From Pseudomonas fluorescens (GTDB lineage: Bacteria; Pseudomonadota; Gammaproteobacteria; Pseudomonadales; Pseudomonadaceae), in NCBI RefSeq assembly GCF_005938625.1, contig NZ_VCNJ01000003.1, positions 248,001 to 312,000 on the forward strand: a stretch of DNA of 64,000 bases, in the 5' to 3' direction. A program made the position numbers and the translations under genes. Below, one piece after another: positions 26,599-34,733 of this stretch (the stretch's first letter is position 1; each line of letters begins with the position of its first letter). The notes beneath the pieces are model-generated. The model did no database searches and was not told the DNA's origin. It was given only the letters and a program-made list of their open reading frames with translations.

Positions 26599-27471
26599 TT
26601 ACAGACTGATCGCAGTAGCCTCGAACTTCACCCGCGGGTGCGCAATCCGATCCTGCGCCCGCACCAGTTGCAGCTCATAACTGGCGCAAGCCTGAGTCTC
26701 CAGCAACACCTCATGCACCGCCGCCGCGGTGAATTCAAACGCTGCCACCAGACTGTCGCCCAGCAGCACCCGCGCCAGAAACAGGCCGGATGTCAGATCA
26801 CCCACGCCCACCGGCTGACGCGGAAACGCCAGCAGCGGACGGCGCAAATGCCAGCTGCCCTCGGCCGTGACTAACAGCATCTCGAAGCCATCCGCCGGTT
26901 TGCCCGGATAATCCAGATGCTTGACCAGCACCGCTTTCGGCCCGCGCGCCAGCAAGGCTCGCGCCATCGCCAGACAGTCGAACAACGACTGCGGCTTGCG
27001 CCCGGAGAAGCTGTCCAGCTCCAACTGGTTGGGGCACATGATGTCCGCCACGGCTGCTGCTTCCTCCAGGAGGAAATCGCTGACTTCGGTCGGCACGCTG
27101 CAGCCCTTCTCGGGGTGACCCATCACCGGATCACACAGATACAACGCCTTTGGATTGACCGACTTGATGCGCTCGACGCCGCTGAGAATCGCCCGGCCCT
27201 GCGCCGCGCTGCCAAGGTATCCGGACAGCACCGCATCGCAGTTGCCCAGTTCGCCAATCGCGGCGATGCCTTCGACCAGCTCGGGAATCTGCTGCGGCGC
27301 CAACACTTCGCCGGCCCATTGGCCGTACTGGGTGTGGTTGGAAAACTGCACGGTGTTGAGCGGCCAGACATTGACCCCGACCCGCTGCATCGGAAAAACC
27401 GCGGCGCTGTTGCCGGCGTGGCCGAACACCACGTGGGACTGAATGGCGAGCAGATGAGGCGTACGTTTCAT
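26599..27471 (-). CDS. pdxY: Pyridoxal kinase PdxY
   Basis: 290 aa, ribokinase fold; phosphorylates pyridoxal to PLP in the salvage pathway. Recognised from [20 protein letters not shown] at the start, [38 protein letters not shown], and the anion-hole/catalytic [14 protein letters not shown], where Asp is the base. ATG 27471 is preferred because CGGA lies 8-10 nt before it; the ATG at 27480 abuts that sequence. No PLP enzymes adjoin. Confidence 0.93.
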   Translation of the reverse strand: MKRTPHLLAIQSHVVFGHAGNSAAVFPMQRVGVNVWPLNTVQFSNHTQYGQWAGEVLAPQQIPELVEGIAAIGELGNCDAVLSGYLGSAAQGRAILSGVERIKSVNPKALYLCDPVMGHPEKGCSVPTEVSDFLLEEAAAVADIMCPNQLELDSFSGRKPQSLFDCLAMARALLARGPKAVLVKHLDYPGKPADGFEMLLVTAEGSWHLRRPLLAFPRQPVGVGDLTSGLFLARVLLGDSLVAAFEFTAAAVHEVLLETQACASYELQLVRAQDRIAHPRVKFEATAISL

Positions 27472-27582
27472 TCGGGTCATTCCGTAAAACGATTGAAATT
27501 CAAGCCGCGCAGTATGCGACGAAACGCAGCCTGTACGACAGACCGGCGACGCAGTTAAGCTGACGCTATCTTTTGGAGTTCG

Positions 27583-28002
27583 ATGTTGATGCTGACCCTG
27601 GAAAACATCTTCGTGCTGATACTGTTCGCCACTGCCGGCGCGTGGCTATGGCACAACCATGGCTTGCGCGAACGCGCCCTGGAGCGGGTCAAACAGCATT
27701 GTCTGAACGTGCGGGTCGAGCTACTCGACGGCAACGTTGCCCTGAAGAAGATCGGTTTCATCAAGGACGCCAACGGTCGCCGACGACTGGCGCGGGTGTA
27801 TAACTTCGAGTTCACCGTGACCGGCGAAACCCGGCATAACGGCACCATCACCCAATTCGGCGCGCACAGTGCGCAGATCGAACTGGCGCCCTACCCGGCA
27901 CCGTTCGACGATACGCCACCGGTGGTTGAGGTGCACAAGCCTCGCGCCGAAGTCATCGAGTTAAGCCAGTGGCGGCAGGAACACACCAAGTGGAAGCCTT
28001 AA
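27583..28002 (+). CDS. DUF3301 membrane-anchored protein
   Basis: 139 aa with one N-terminal membrane helix ([18 protein letters not shown]) and a soluble basic/beta-rich part: [20 protein letters not shown] and [20 protein letters not shown]. This matches the DUF3301 pattern found in gammaproteobacteria. GGAG lies 5 nt before ATG 27583 and 11 nt before ATG 27589, so either may be used. It is divergent from pdxY. Function is unknown. Confidence 0.78.
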   Translation: MLMLTLENIFVLILFATAGAWLWHNHGLRERALERVKQHCLNVRVELLDGNVALKKIGFIKDANGRRRLARVYNFEFTVTGETRHNGTITQFGAHSAQIELAPYPAPFDDTPPVVEVHKPRAEVIELSQWRQEHTKWKP

Positions 28003-28082
28003 AGATCAAAAGATCGCAGCCTTCGGCAGCTCCTACAGGGAATCGCATGTAGGAGCTGCCGAAGGCTGCGATCTTTTGATCT
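28003..28082. repeat. REPIN, GATCGCAGCC type, filling a convergent gap
   Basis: AGATCAAAAGATCGCAGCC and its inverse GGCTGCGATCTTTTGATCT form an almost perfect 80-bp palindrome. It starts at the base after the DUF3301 stop and ends inside the stop codon of the COG0523 gene, so it is the entire intergenic sequence and probably the terminator of both. Confidence 0.9.
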
Positions 28083-29046
28083 AACTGTCCCGACACCCCG
28101 ACAAACCCTGCTGCAGCTTTTCAATGTTTTGCGGATCGACGAAGATCAGCTCAATCCGCGAATCCTTTCGCCACTCACTGACCTGCCAAATCAACTCGGC
28201 ATTATCCAAAGCATTCGCAGACACCCAGCCCTCCGAGCTGTGGATAACCAGTTTCGCCCGCTGCCAATTGAGGCTGGCTAGCCAGTCAGCAATGCGAAGC
28301 TTGTCGAACGTCTGCCCCGGATGCCAACGCCAACCAATGCTCCAGCCCCCCTCCTGCGCCTGACTCAGGCAAATCGGCAGCGTCGGATCAGTCCAGACGG
28401 TCGGCATTTGACCTAATGCTTTGGGTACGGCCAGGTTATCCACACCGTTGACCGCTTTTGCGGCCAGGCCCGGCAGTTCACTCAGGCTTAATTGCGCCTC
28501 TCGAGTCCAGACCAACGGCACTGGCGGCAACTGCCTGGCGATTTTTCCCTTGGCCCCGTCATCAAGGTTTTCAGCCTTGTTCAACAACAGCAGACCAGCG
28601 GTTGCCAAGGCTTCCTGTTGCGCTGCCGGCAAGGCTTTCCCCGCTTCAAGCGCCTGAGCATCCAGCACCAAAACACACGGCTGCACCGCCAGCACCCCCA
28701 GCCACGGCGCCTCATTCAACTGTTTAATCAGCTGCGCCGGATGCCCCAGTCCGGACGGCTCGATAAACAGTCGGTGGGGCTTGGCCTTACGCAACAAACG
28801 CCCGAGACCAATCTGAAACGGTGCGCCATTGACGCAACACAGGCAGCCCCCGGCCACTTCGCCCAGTGCGATACCATCGGCATCACTCGTCAGCAGCGCG
28901 GCATCGAGGCCGATCTGGCCGAACTCGTTGATCAGCACCGCCCAGCGCTCGCCGGCCGGCCGCTGAGCCATGAGCTGGCGAATCAGGCTGGTCTTGCCGG
29001 CACCCAAAGGGCCAGCAATGACATGGGTAGGAATGTTCTGCAACAT
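28081..29046 (-). CDS. COG0523 GTPase, putative zinc metallochaperone
   Basis: 321 aa. G3E-family GTPase: Walker A GPLGAGKTS (12-20), the metal-binding GGCLCC motif (C68, C70, C71), EPSGLGHP switch, and LLLNKAE as the NKxD-like guanine motif. A CobW C-terminal domain follows (~225-321). A longer frame upstream to 29352 exists, but the family N-terminus is at 29046. COG0523 proteins deliver zinc to client enzymes during zinc limitation. It is the first member of the zinc island and is divergent from a small secreted protein. No Zur-like palindrome was seen at its own start. Confidence 0.87.
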   Translation of the reverse strand: MLQNIPTHVIAGPLGAGKTSLIRQLMAQRPAGERWAVLINEFGQIGLDAALLTSDADGIALGEVAGGCLCCVNGAPFQIGLGRLLRKAKPHRLFIEPSGLGHPAQLIKQLNEAPWLGVLAVQPCVLVLDAQALEAGKALPAAQQEALATAGLLLLNKAENLDDGAKGKIARQLPPVPLVWTREAQLSLSELPGLAAKAVNGVDNLAVPKALGQMPTVWTDPTLPICLSQAQEGGWSIGWRWHPGQTFDKLRIADWLASLNWQRAKLVIHSSEGWVSANALDNAELIWQVSEWRKDSRIELIFVDPQNIEKLQQGLSGCRDS

Positions 29047-29076
29047 GGCCGGGAGCTTTTTTGGGAGATTCAAAAG

Positions 29077-29433
29077 ATGCGTTGGATAGGATGGTCGTTG
29101 CTGTTGACGCTGCTGTCGAGCGAAGCGTGGGCTCAGGCCTGCGTGGTGCACAGTCAGGGCGAGCGGCTCGACGTCAAAGTCTGTCAGCAGAACCGCAATA
29201 TTCCTGAAAAACTGTTCAACGACGGCTTCTGCCAACCAACCCTGGCCGGGCAAAAAGTCGAGGTGCAATACGTCGATCAATGCCCGAGCGGCGCGTTTGG
29301 CGTGTGCAGCAACGCGCAAGTCGCCAATATGCCTTATCGCCAGGATATCCACTATTACGGCGTCGCCACGGATGCCGCGTATCTGAAGCCGTACTGCGAA
29401 GGCCAGAGCCAGGGTTCCTGGCTCAAGCCTTGA
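29077..29433 (+). CDS. Small secreted Cys-containing protein, function unknown
   Basis: 118 aa with a Sec signal (MRWIGWSLLLTLLSSEAWAQ, cleavage after AWA or AQA). The mature part has six Cys (ACVVHSQ, VKVCQQN, DGFCQP, DQCPSG, GVCSNA, PYCEGQ), an even number suited to three disulfides. I recall similar Pseudomonas proteins being auto-named NADH:ubiquinone oxidoreductase, but nothing here supports that. It is divergent from the COG0523 GTPase and convergent with DUF1826 (4-bp gap), so it may share zinc-responsive control (inference). Confidence 0.7.
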   Translation: MRWIGWSLLLTLLSSEAWAQACVVHSQGERLDVKVCQQNRNIPEKLFNDGFCQPTLAGQKVEVQYVDQCPSGAFGVCSNAQVANMPYRQDIHYYGVATDAAYLKPYCEGQSQGSWLKP

Positions 29434-29437
29434 GGCG

Positions 29438-30082
29438 TCAACCGAGCCAGTCGAGGGTCAGTATCAGACGACGCTCGCCTGCGGCCGGTTGCGGCGAACG
29501 GTGAATCAGACCGAAGCCTTCATTGCCGTGCCATTTCTCGCCTTTCAGTAAGGCGACGTCGCCGCTCTTGAGTTGCTGTATTTGCGCTTGGGATTCGGCG
29601 TTGGCCTGCCCCAATTGACCGCGATCCATCGCGCCTTCCTTGAGCCATTGGCTGCCGACGCCGGCGTAGGTCGTGATCAGCCGCACCGGCACATGATCAA
29701 CGTGGAAGCGCGGGCACATGGCTTTATCCAGCACCCGCAGGCGCAGGCCGATTCGCCGCGCACCGAGCAAGCAGGCAAAGGCGCTGACTAACCATTTCAG
29801 GTCGGAGATAAAGCCTTCGTAGCCCTCTAGATCGCGCAAGCCCACGGCCAGACCGGCAAGATCAGGCTCCGCGTCCTCATCAGGCAACTCCAGGCACAGC
29901 GATTCCGCCAAAGGCTCGTTGAGCGACAGTAGCAAGTGGGCAAACTCGCTGACGTGCAAAGGCAGTTGACGCTGCCAGACAGCGAGGTTGATGTCGTCTT
30001 CCAGAATCCGTGCCAGTGCTTTCGGCGTCGGACCTTGATGTTGGTGGCGCGTACGGTTCTGCAGCAGTTTAAGCGCGAGCAT
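29438..30082 (-). CDS. DUF1826 family protein
   Basis: 214 aa. ATG at 30082 overlaps the TGA of the upstream COG0523 gene by one base (TGATG), so translation is coupled. Landmarks include LARILEDDINLAVWQRQL, CPRFHVDHVPVRLITTYAG with an HxD pair, and GDVALLKGEKW. The His/Asp arrangement recalls an iron-oxygenase-like cupin fold, but this is speculative. DUF1826 genes regularly accompany Zur-controlled COG0523 genes in Pseudomonas. Function is unknown. Confidence 0.78.
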   Translation of the reverse strand: MLALKLLQNRTRHQHQGPTPKALARILEDDINLAVWQRQLPLHVSEFAHLLLSLNEPLAESLCLELPDEDAEPDLAGLAVGLRDLEGYEGFISDLKWLVSAFACLLGARRIGLRLRVLDKAMCPRFHVDHVPVRLITTYAGVGSQWLKEGAMDRGQLGQANAESQAQIQQLKSGDVALLKGEKWHGNEGFGLIHRSPQPAAGERRLILTLDWLG

Positions 30083-31287
30083 CAGGCGGCCTCTTCGTGC
30101 CAAGGGCCGAACGGATCTGGCAACAATCGCCAGCCTTCGACACCGAGCGCCATTTCTTCATCGGTGAGCTGACAAGCATCGAGTTCGGCAGAGAGCTGCA
30201 GGAAATCGATGTTCTGCCCGATGAACACCAGTTCCTGGCGGCAGTCTCCTACGCTCGGCATCCAGTTTTCCATGATGGCTGCGGTGCTTTCCTGATCTTG
30301 TGGCCACTGATCCTTCGGTACAAAACGCCACCAGCGCCCGGCAAAACCGTGGCGCATCAGACCGCCGGCCTGCGACCAGCTGCCGGCATCGGTGGGCTTG
30401 CTCGCGAGCCAGAAGAAGCCTTTGGAGCGAAGCAACTTGCCGTTCAACCACGGACGGTCAATGAAGCTGAAGAAGCGTTGCGGATGAAACGGGCGACGCG
30501 CGCGGTACGCCGTTGAAGCGATGCCGTACTCGTCGGTTTCCGGCACGTGTTCACCGCGCAGCTCTTGCAGCCAACCCGGCGCTTGCGCGGCTCTTTCGAA
30601 GTCAAAACGACCGGTATTGAGGATCTTTTCCAGCGGCACCTCGCCCATCACCATCGGGATGATTTCGGCCTGAGCGTTGAGGCGCTTGAGGATGGCCGTC
30701 AGTTCTTCGCGCTGGCTTTGGCTGATCAGGTCGATCTTGCTGATCAACAGCACATCGGCGAATTCAATTTGTTCGATCAACAGATCGGTGATCGAGCGTT
30801 CGTCTTCTTCGCCGAGAATCTCGCCACGGGAGGCGAGACTCTCGGCCGCGTGGTAGTCCGGCAGGAAATTCAAGCCGTCGACTACAGTGACCATGGTGTC
30901 GAGACGCGCGATGTCAGAGAGGCTCTGGCCATGTTCATCGCGGAAGGTAAAGGTTTCGGCCACGGGCAGTGGTTCGGAGATTCCGGTGGACTCGATCAAC
31001 AAATAGTCGAAGCGGCCCTCACGGGCGAGTTTGCTGACCTCTTCAAGCAGGTCTTCGCGTAACGTACAGCAGATACAGCCATTACTCATTTCGACTATTT
31101 TTTCTTCTGCGCGGTTTAAGCTGACATCACGCTGAACTTCGCAGCCATCGATATTGATCTCGCTCATATCATTGACGATGACGGCTACACGCAAACCCTT
31201 GCGATTACGTAGTACGTAATTCAAAAGTGTACTTTTTCCAGCGCCAAGAAATCCTGAAAGTACGGTAACGGGCAATTCGGCTGACAT
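30082..31287 (-). CDS. Zur-controlled COG0523 GTPase (ZigA/YciC-like)
   Basis: 401 aa from ATG 31287, with AGAGGA upstream; a longer open frame to 31434 lacks family similarity. Walker A is GFLGAGKST (12-20), the metal motif is NGCICC (C71, C73, C74), LIESTGISEP is the switch, and LLISKIDL the guanine motif. The large C-terminal CobW domain (~285-390) includes HPQRFFSFID. Such proteins hydrolyse GTP to hand zinc to clients such as FolE2 or carbonic anhydrases. The 15-bp perfect Zur-like palindrome at 31416 lies 129 bp upstream. Forms an operon with DUF1826. Confidence 0.9.
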   Translation of the reverse strand: MSAELPVTVLSGFLGAGKSTLLNYVLRNRKGLRVAVIVNDMSEINIDGCEVQRDVSLNRAEEKIVEMSNGCICCTLREDLLEEVSKLAREGRFDYLLIESTGISEPLPVAETFTFRDEHGQSLSDIARLDTMVTVVDGLNFLPDYHAAESLASRGEILGEEDERSITDLLIEQIEFADVLLISKIDLISQSQREELTAILKRLNAQAEIIPMVMGEVPLEKILNTGRFDFERAAQAPGWLQELRGEHVPETDEYGIASTAYRARRPFHPQRFFSFIDRPWLNGKLLRSKGFFWLASKPTDAGSWSQAGGLMRHGFAGRWWRFVPKDQWPQDQESTAAIMENWMPSVGDCRQELVFIGQNIDFLQLSAELDACQLTDEEMALGVEGWRLLPDPFGPWHEEAA

Positions 31288-31415
31288 TGGATAATCCTCT
31301 TTAAATCGCAGCCGATTAGCGCTTTGCTGGCGCTTGGCGTTTTTTTGCTTCATGCGATGGTTTTCGCTGAAAGTAAACGCTTGAAATCGGCTTGCGCAGG
31401 CTCGGTCGTCATTTA

Positions 31416-31430
31416 TGTTATAGTATAACA
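31416..31430. promoter_or_regulatory. Zur box, perfect palindrome
   Basis: TGTTATAGTATAACA is a perfect 7-1-7 inverted repeat that fits the Pseudomonas Zur consensus (GTTATA-ATAAC type). It stands between the COG0523/DUF1826 operon (minus) and the small secreted gene at 31510 (plus) and could repress both when zinc is replete. Confidence 0.85.
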
Positions 31431-31509
31431 GCACGAATAAACCAGCCCTCCTCTTGTCTTGAGCGATAAACCGCAGGAAGCTGGAGTCGATACCACTCCG
31501 GAATTCTTA

Positions 31510-31887
31510 ATGAAGATTGCGCTGAAATGCTCGTTGTTGAGCCTTGGATTGTTGATGATCGGCAATGCATCGGCTCAGGTGCCGGCGCTTGCGACCTGCA
31601 CACGCAGCGCAAATCTGTTGGCCTGCGTCGATGCCGACGGCAACGCCTATAGCGTCAACACCGTTGGCAGCACGCTTTATCTGCGTGGGTTTGAAAAGTC
31701 TGGCCAGCGTTATTGGGCGCAGACCAATAGCCGTTTTGGCCAACTGACGTTCTTCACCGGCATCGCCTCTGACGGCGAAGCCTGGGTCGGCTACACACGA
31801 CGCGTCGGCTGGACGACGATCAATCGGTTCTCGAGCTCGGGCGGTAGCAGCGCGAAGTTCACCTGCAGCCGGATTACCGGCTGTTAG
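31510..31887 (+). CDS. Small secreted protein downstream of a Zur box, function unknown
   Basis: 125 aa from ATG 31510. Signal peptide MKIALKCSLLSLGLLMIGNA, with cleavage after SAQ or ASA. The mature part has TCTRSANLLACVDADGN, AYSVNTVGSTLYLRGFEKS, VGYTRRVGWTTINRFSSSGG, and a C-terminal TCSRITGC; four Cys give two likely disulfides. Homologues are sometimes labelled glutamine synthetase, which the sequence does not support. It starts 80 bp after the Zur palindrome and ends overlapping the amidase stop by 4 bp, tail to tail. A periplasmic role in zinc starvation is an inference. Confidence 0.75.
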   Translation: MKIALKCSLLSLGLLMIGNASAQVPALATCTRSANLLACVDADGNAYSVNTVGSTLYLRGFEKSGQRYWAQTNSRFGQLTFFTGIASDGEAWVGYTRRVGWTTINRFSSSGGSSAKFTCSRITGC

Positions 31888-33086
31888 ACCTGCGCCTTTT
31901 GCTGCTCTTGCTGCCAAGCCAGGTAGCTGTCGACGGGGGGATTCTTTTCAAAGTAGCGCTGCAATCCTTTAAACAAACCGTCTGCCACGGCTTGCTGATG
32001 CCGAGCGGTGACTAGACGCTGACTGTCGCGCGCATTGGAAATGAAGCCGGTTTCCACCAGGATTGAGGGTACATCTGGCGATTTCAGCACCGCAAAACCG
32101 GCCTGCTCTACACGCTTCTGGTGCAGAGTGGTGATACCGGCAAGGCTGCTCAGCACCGTGCTGCCGAGCTGCAAACTGGCGGCGATCGTCGCATTCATTG
32201 ACATGTCGAGGATCACCCCGGCGAGCATCGGGTCTTTATCTTTCAAATTAAGCAGACTTGTCGCACCGAGCAGGTCCGCGCCATTCTCTCGCTGCGCCAT
32301 AAAGCGCGCAGTCGCCGATGTCGCACCACCTTCAGACAGACAATAAACCGAGGCGCCAGAAGCGGTCAGGCGCGGGGCTGCGTCGGCATGCACCGAGATA
32401 AACATGTCGGCCTTATGCTGCCTGGCGATCTCCACACGCTTGCGTAAAGGCACGAAAAAATCGTTATTGCGCACCAGTTTTACGTCAAAGCCCTTCTCTT
32501 TTTTCAGGCGTTTAGCGAGCAACTGCGCAATGGAAAGCACGACATCTTTTTCCCGCTCGCCCTTGGCGCCGATCGCGCCGGGATCCTTTCCGCCATGCCC
32601 CGGATCGACGACTACGATGATGTTGCGCTTCGGGTGAGCGCTAATCTGCGGTGTTTCACGTGGAACCTTTGGGGCTACTGGCATCGGATTCGCGCTGACC
32701 AAATCCAATACCAAGCGATGACTTTGCCCGTCTTGCGGCGCCAAAAGGAAACTGTTCAGCAGCACGGGATTGCTTAGATCGAGAACAATCCGCGTATCAC
32801 CCAGACCAAAAGGCCCGGATCGAATCGACCGTATAACCGAGCCATCCAGCGCCAAATGACTGAAATCGCCGCTCAAGCTAGCCCCACTCACATCAATGAT
32901 TAGCCGTTCAGGCGCATTGAGTGTGAAGGTCCTGTAGCGTACCGGCCCGCTCAAATCGAACACCAACCGCACTTTGTCCTCAGATCGCCAAAGTCGTGCC
33001 TGGCGAATTTGCGTAGCTGACACACTGAAGGGCAAAGCGAAAGCAGTGCTGGCTAAAATCAGATTGAGCACCTGACGTCTGTGCAT
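31884..33086 (-). CDS. amiA: N-acetylmuramoyl-L-alanine amidase (AmiA/AmiC type)
   Basis: 400 aa. The N-terminus MHRRQVLNLILASTAFALPF has a twin-Arg and hydrophobic stretch that may be a Tat signal, as in E. coli AmiA/AmiC. An AMIN domain (~25-125) targets the septum. The Amidase_3 domain (~160-385) has zinc ligands in VDPGHGGKDPG, the Glu of KGEREKDVV and ISVHADAAP, and the catalytic Glu in ILVETGFISN. It cleaves the peptide stem from murein. It is divergent from folE2 with a Zur-like box between. A parS site is embedded in the coding sequence at 32652. Confidence 0.9.
   Translation of the reverse strand: MHRRQVLNLILASTAFALPFSVSATQIRQARLWRSEDKVRLVFDLSGPVRYRTFTLNAPERLIIDVSGASLSGDFSHLALDGSVIRSIRSGPFGLGDTRIVLDLSNPVLLNSFLLAPQDGQSHRLVLDLVSANPMPVAPKVPRETPQISAHPKRNIIVVVDPGHGGKDPGAIGAKGEREKDVVLSIAQLLAKRLKKEKGFDVKLVRNNDFFVPLRKRVEIARQHKADMFISVHADAAPRLTASGASVYCLSEGGATSATARFMAQRENGADLLGATSLLNLKDKDPMLAGVILDMSMNATIAASLQLGSTVLSSLAGITTLHQKRVEQAGFAVLKSPDVPSILVETGFISNARDSQRLVTARHQQAVADGLFKGLQRYFEKNPPVDSYLAWQQEQQKAQV
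32652..32667. other. parS-like ParB-binding site (in amiA)
   Basis: TGTTTCACGTGGAACC matches the bacterial parS pattern TGTTNCACGTGNAACA at nearly every position, with one asymmetric pair. It is inside the amidase coding sequence (codons for VPRETP). ParB nucleates here to organise and segregate the origin region. Confidence 0.8.
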
Positions 33087-33125
33087 ATGAAAACCCGTTC
33101 ATGAAAAAGACATCGTGATTCGTAT

Positions 33126-33140
33126 TGTTATAATGTAACA
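33126..33140. promoter_or_regulatory. Zur-like box between amiA and folE2
   Basis: TGTTATAATGTAACA is a 7-1-7 inverted repeat with a single mismatch, the same pattern as the 31416 box. It lies 40 bp before amiA (minus) and 32 bp before folE2 (plus), overlapping likely core promoters of both. Confidence 0.82.
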
Positions 33141-33171
33141 TCTAATTGAACCACCATGATGGTCCCCGAAC

Positions 33172-34068
33172 ATGAATTCGCTTTCACTCCCGGATATCGC
33201 CGCGCAGACCGCTCGCCAAGTTTTGCCACTCGAATGGGTGGGCATGCACGGAATCGCATTACCTGTTTTATTGGAAGGCCAACACCTGAGTGCCAAGACT
33301 GACGCCGGAGTGAGTCTGGATGACGGCGAGGCGCGCGGCATTCATATGTCTCGACTGTATTTGGCTCTGGAAGCGCTCGAACAGGAGCGCCTGACACCCG
33401 CTCTTCTGCACCAGGTGCTCAAGCGTTTTCTGGAAAGCCACGAAGGTTTATCCAGCCGTGCTTACCTGAATATTCACACCGATCTGTTGATGAAAAGGCC
33501 AGCGTTGATCAGTCCATTGGCTGGCTGGAAGTCCTATCCAGCGACGATTTTGGCCAGCCTGAAAAACAAAGTGTTCCACGTGGAACTCAAAATAGAAGTG
33601 CCCTACTCCTCGACTTGCCCGTGCTCCGCGGCACTGGCCCGGCAGTTGATCCAGCAGCAATTCATCGACGACTTCGCCAATAAAAGTCTTCATCACGCAG
33701 ACGTTCTGGCCTGGCTCGGCTCCACCCACGGCATCGTCGCAACGCCTCACAGCCAGCGCAGCACCGCGCGACTGCATCTACATCTCGACGAGTTCATCGA
33801 TGAGCTCCCATTGAGCGTGATCATCAATGACGCCGAAGCGGCCCTTGGCACCGCTGTACAAACCGCAGTAAAACGCGCGGACGAACAAGCCTTCGCCCTC
33901 GCTAACGGCCAGAACCTGATGTTCTGTGAAGACGCAGCGCGCCGTCTGAATCTGGCATTGCGTCGCACCCCTGGAGTCAGCGCCTTCCATCTGCGAGTCA
34001 TTCACGCCGAAAGCCTGCACGCCCACGACGCCGTCGCCGAAAGCCACTGGCAGCGTGAGCAAGCATGA
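33172..34068 (+). CDS. folE2: GTP cyclohydrolase I type IB (FolE2), zinc-independent
   Basis: 298 aa. FolE2 makes dihydroneopterin triphosphate from GTP, the first step of folate synthesis, but uses Mn or Fe instead of zinc and so replaces FolE in zinc starvation. The active-site Cys is C149 in SSTCPCSAAL; EVPYSSTCPCS and HADVLAWLGSTHGIVATPHS are family landmarks. It lies just after a Zur-like box. The stop overlaps the next ABC ATPase start by 4 bp, so it heads a six-gene operon running to 38378. A parS site lies at 33572 within it. Confidence 0.93.
   Translation: MNSLSLPDIAAQTARQVLPLEWVGMHGIALPVLLEGQHLSAKTDAGVSLDDGEARGIHMSRLYLALEALEQERLTPALLHQVLKRFLESHEGLSSRAYLNIHTDLLMKRPALISPLAGWKSYPATILASLKNKVFHVELKIEVPYSSTCPCSAALARQLIQQQFIDDFANKSLHHADVLAWLGSTHGIVATPHSQRSTARLHLHLDEFIDELPLSVIINDAEAALGTAVQTAVKRADEQAFALANGQNLMFCEDAARRLNLALRRTPGVSAFHLRVIHAESLHAHDAVAESHWQREQA
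33572..33587. other. parS ParB-binding site (in folE2)
   Basis: TGTTCCACGTGGAACT contains the perfect 14-bp palindrome GTTCCACGTGGAAC, the Pseudomonas parS core. It encodes VFHVEL inside FolE2 and lies 920 bp from the amiA site, giving a small parS cluster. Confidence 0.88.
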
Positions 34069-34733
34069 TCCGCTGCCAATCCCTGAGTTGGGGCGCACCC
34101 GGTCAACCACTGACGAGCCCGCTGAGTCTTGAGTTCGACAGCGGCAGCCTGACGGCGATCATCGGCGCCAACGGCTGTGGCAAAAGCAGCCTGCTGAAAG
34201 TGATCGCCGGGTTGCAGAAACCATTGGCAGGCAATGTCGGCCTGAGTGTTCCACGTCACAGCGGATTGTCCTTCCTGCCCCAGCAACAGCATCTGGATCG
34301 CCAATTCCCCATCAGCCTCGAAGAACTGGTCGCCGCTGGTTTCTGGGGAAGAAGACTATCGACCCAACTACGAAGCCAGCGCCTGAAAGATGCGCTGGCG
34401 AACTGGCACCTCAGTGGACTCGAGCACCGTCCCCTCATGGCTCTGTCCGGTGGCGAACTGCAACGCGCCCTGCTCGCTCGGCTGAGCCTGACCGACGCGC
34501 CCGTGCTACTGCTCGACGAACCCCACGCAGCACTCGATGAACTCGGCCAACAACTGCTTTGGCAACACATTCATACCTGGCATGGCGAAGGTCGAACACT
34601 GGTCGTCGTGTGTCACGACCTCGCCGCCGTACGCCAGCACATCCCGCAAACCTTGCTGATCAAAAACCGCGAATGCGTGTTTGGAGCCAGCAACGAATTG
34701 ATCCAGCAAACCCCTCACACGCAGGTGGCCTGA
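34065..34733 (+). CDS. Metal ABC transporter ATP-binding protein (ZnuC-like)
   Basis: 222 aa. Walker A GANGCGKSSLLK, Q-loop around FLPQQQHLDRQFP, signature LSGGELQRALLAR, Walker B VLLLDEPHAALD, and switch His in VVVCHDLAAV. It is the manganese/zinc/iron chelate type. It is coupled to folE2 (ATGA) and to the permease (TGATG). It belongs to a second Znu-type system, since the classical znuABC-zur locus is not in this window. Confidence 0.9.
   Translation: MIRCQSLSWGAPGQPLTSPLSLEFDSGSLTAIIGANGCGKSSLLKVIAGLQKPLAGNVGLSVPRHSGLSFLPQQQHLDRQFPISLEELVAAGFWGRRLSTQLRSQRLKDALANWHLSGLEHRPLMALSGGELQRALLARLSLTDAPVLLLDEPHAALDELGQQLLWQHIHTWHGEGRTLVVVCHDLAAVRQHIPQTLLIKNRECVFGASNELIQQTPHTQVA

Noticed and set aside
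27427-27439. CACCACGTGGGAC as a fourth parS site
   Set aside because: Only the central CCACGTGG matches; the outer GTT/AAC bases needed for ParB contact are missing.
29047-29352. Extended N-terminus of the first COG0523 GTPase
   Set aside because: The added residues have no G3E similarity and overlap the secreted-protein gene on the other strand.
34247-34256. TGTTCCACGT half parS site
   Set aside because: A perfect half-site only; the other arm is CACAGC. ParB may touch half-sites, but this is too short to annotate.
34559-34732. Extended N-terminus of the metal ABC permease
   Set aside because: The extra 58 residues overlap the ATPase gene out of frame and have Arg/Pro-rich shadow composition; the family start is at 34733.
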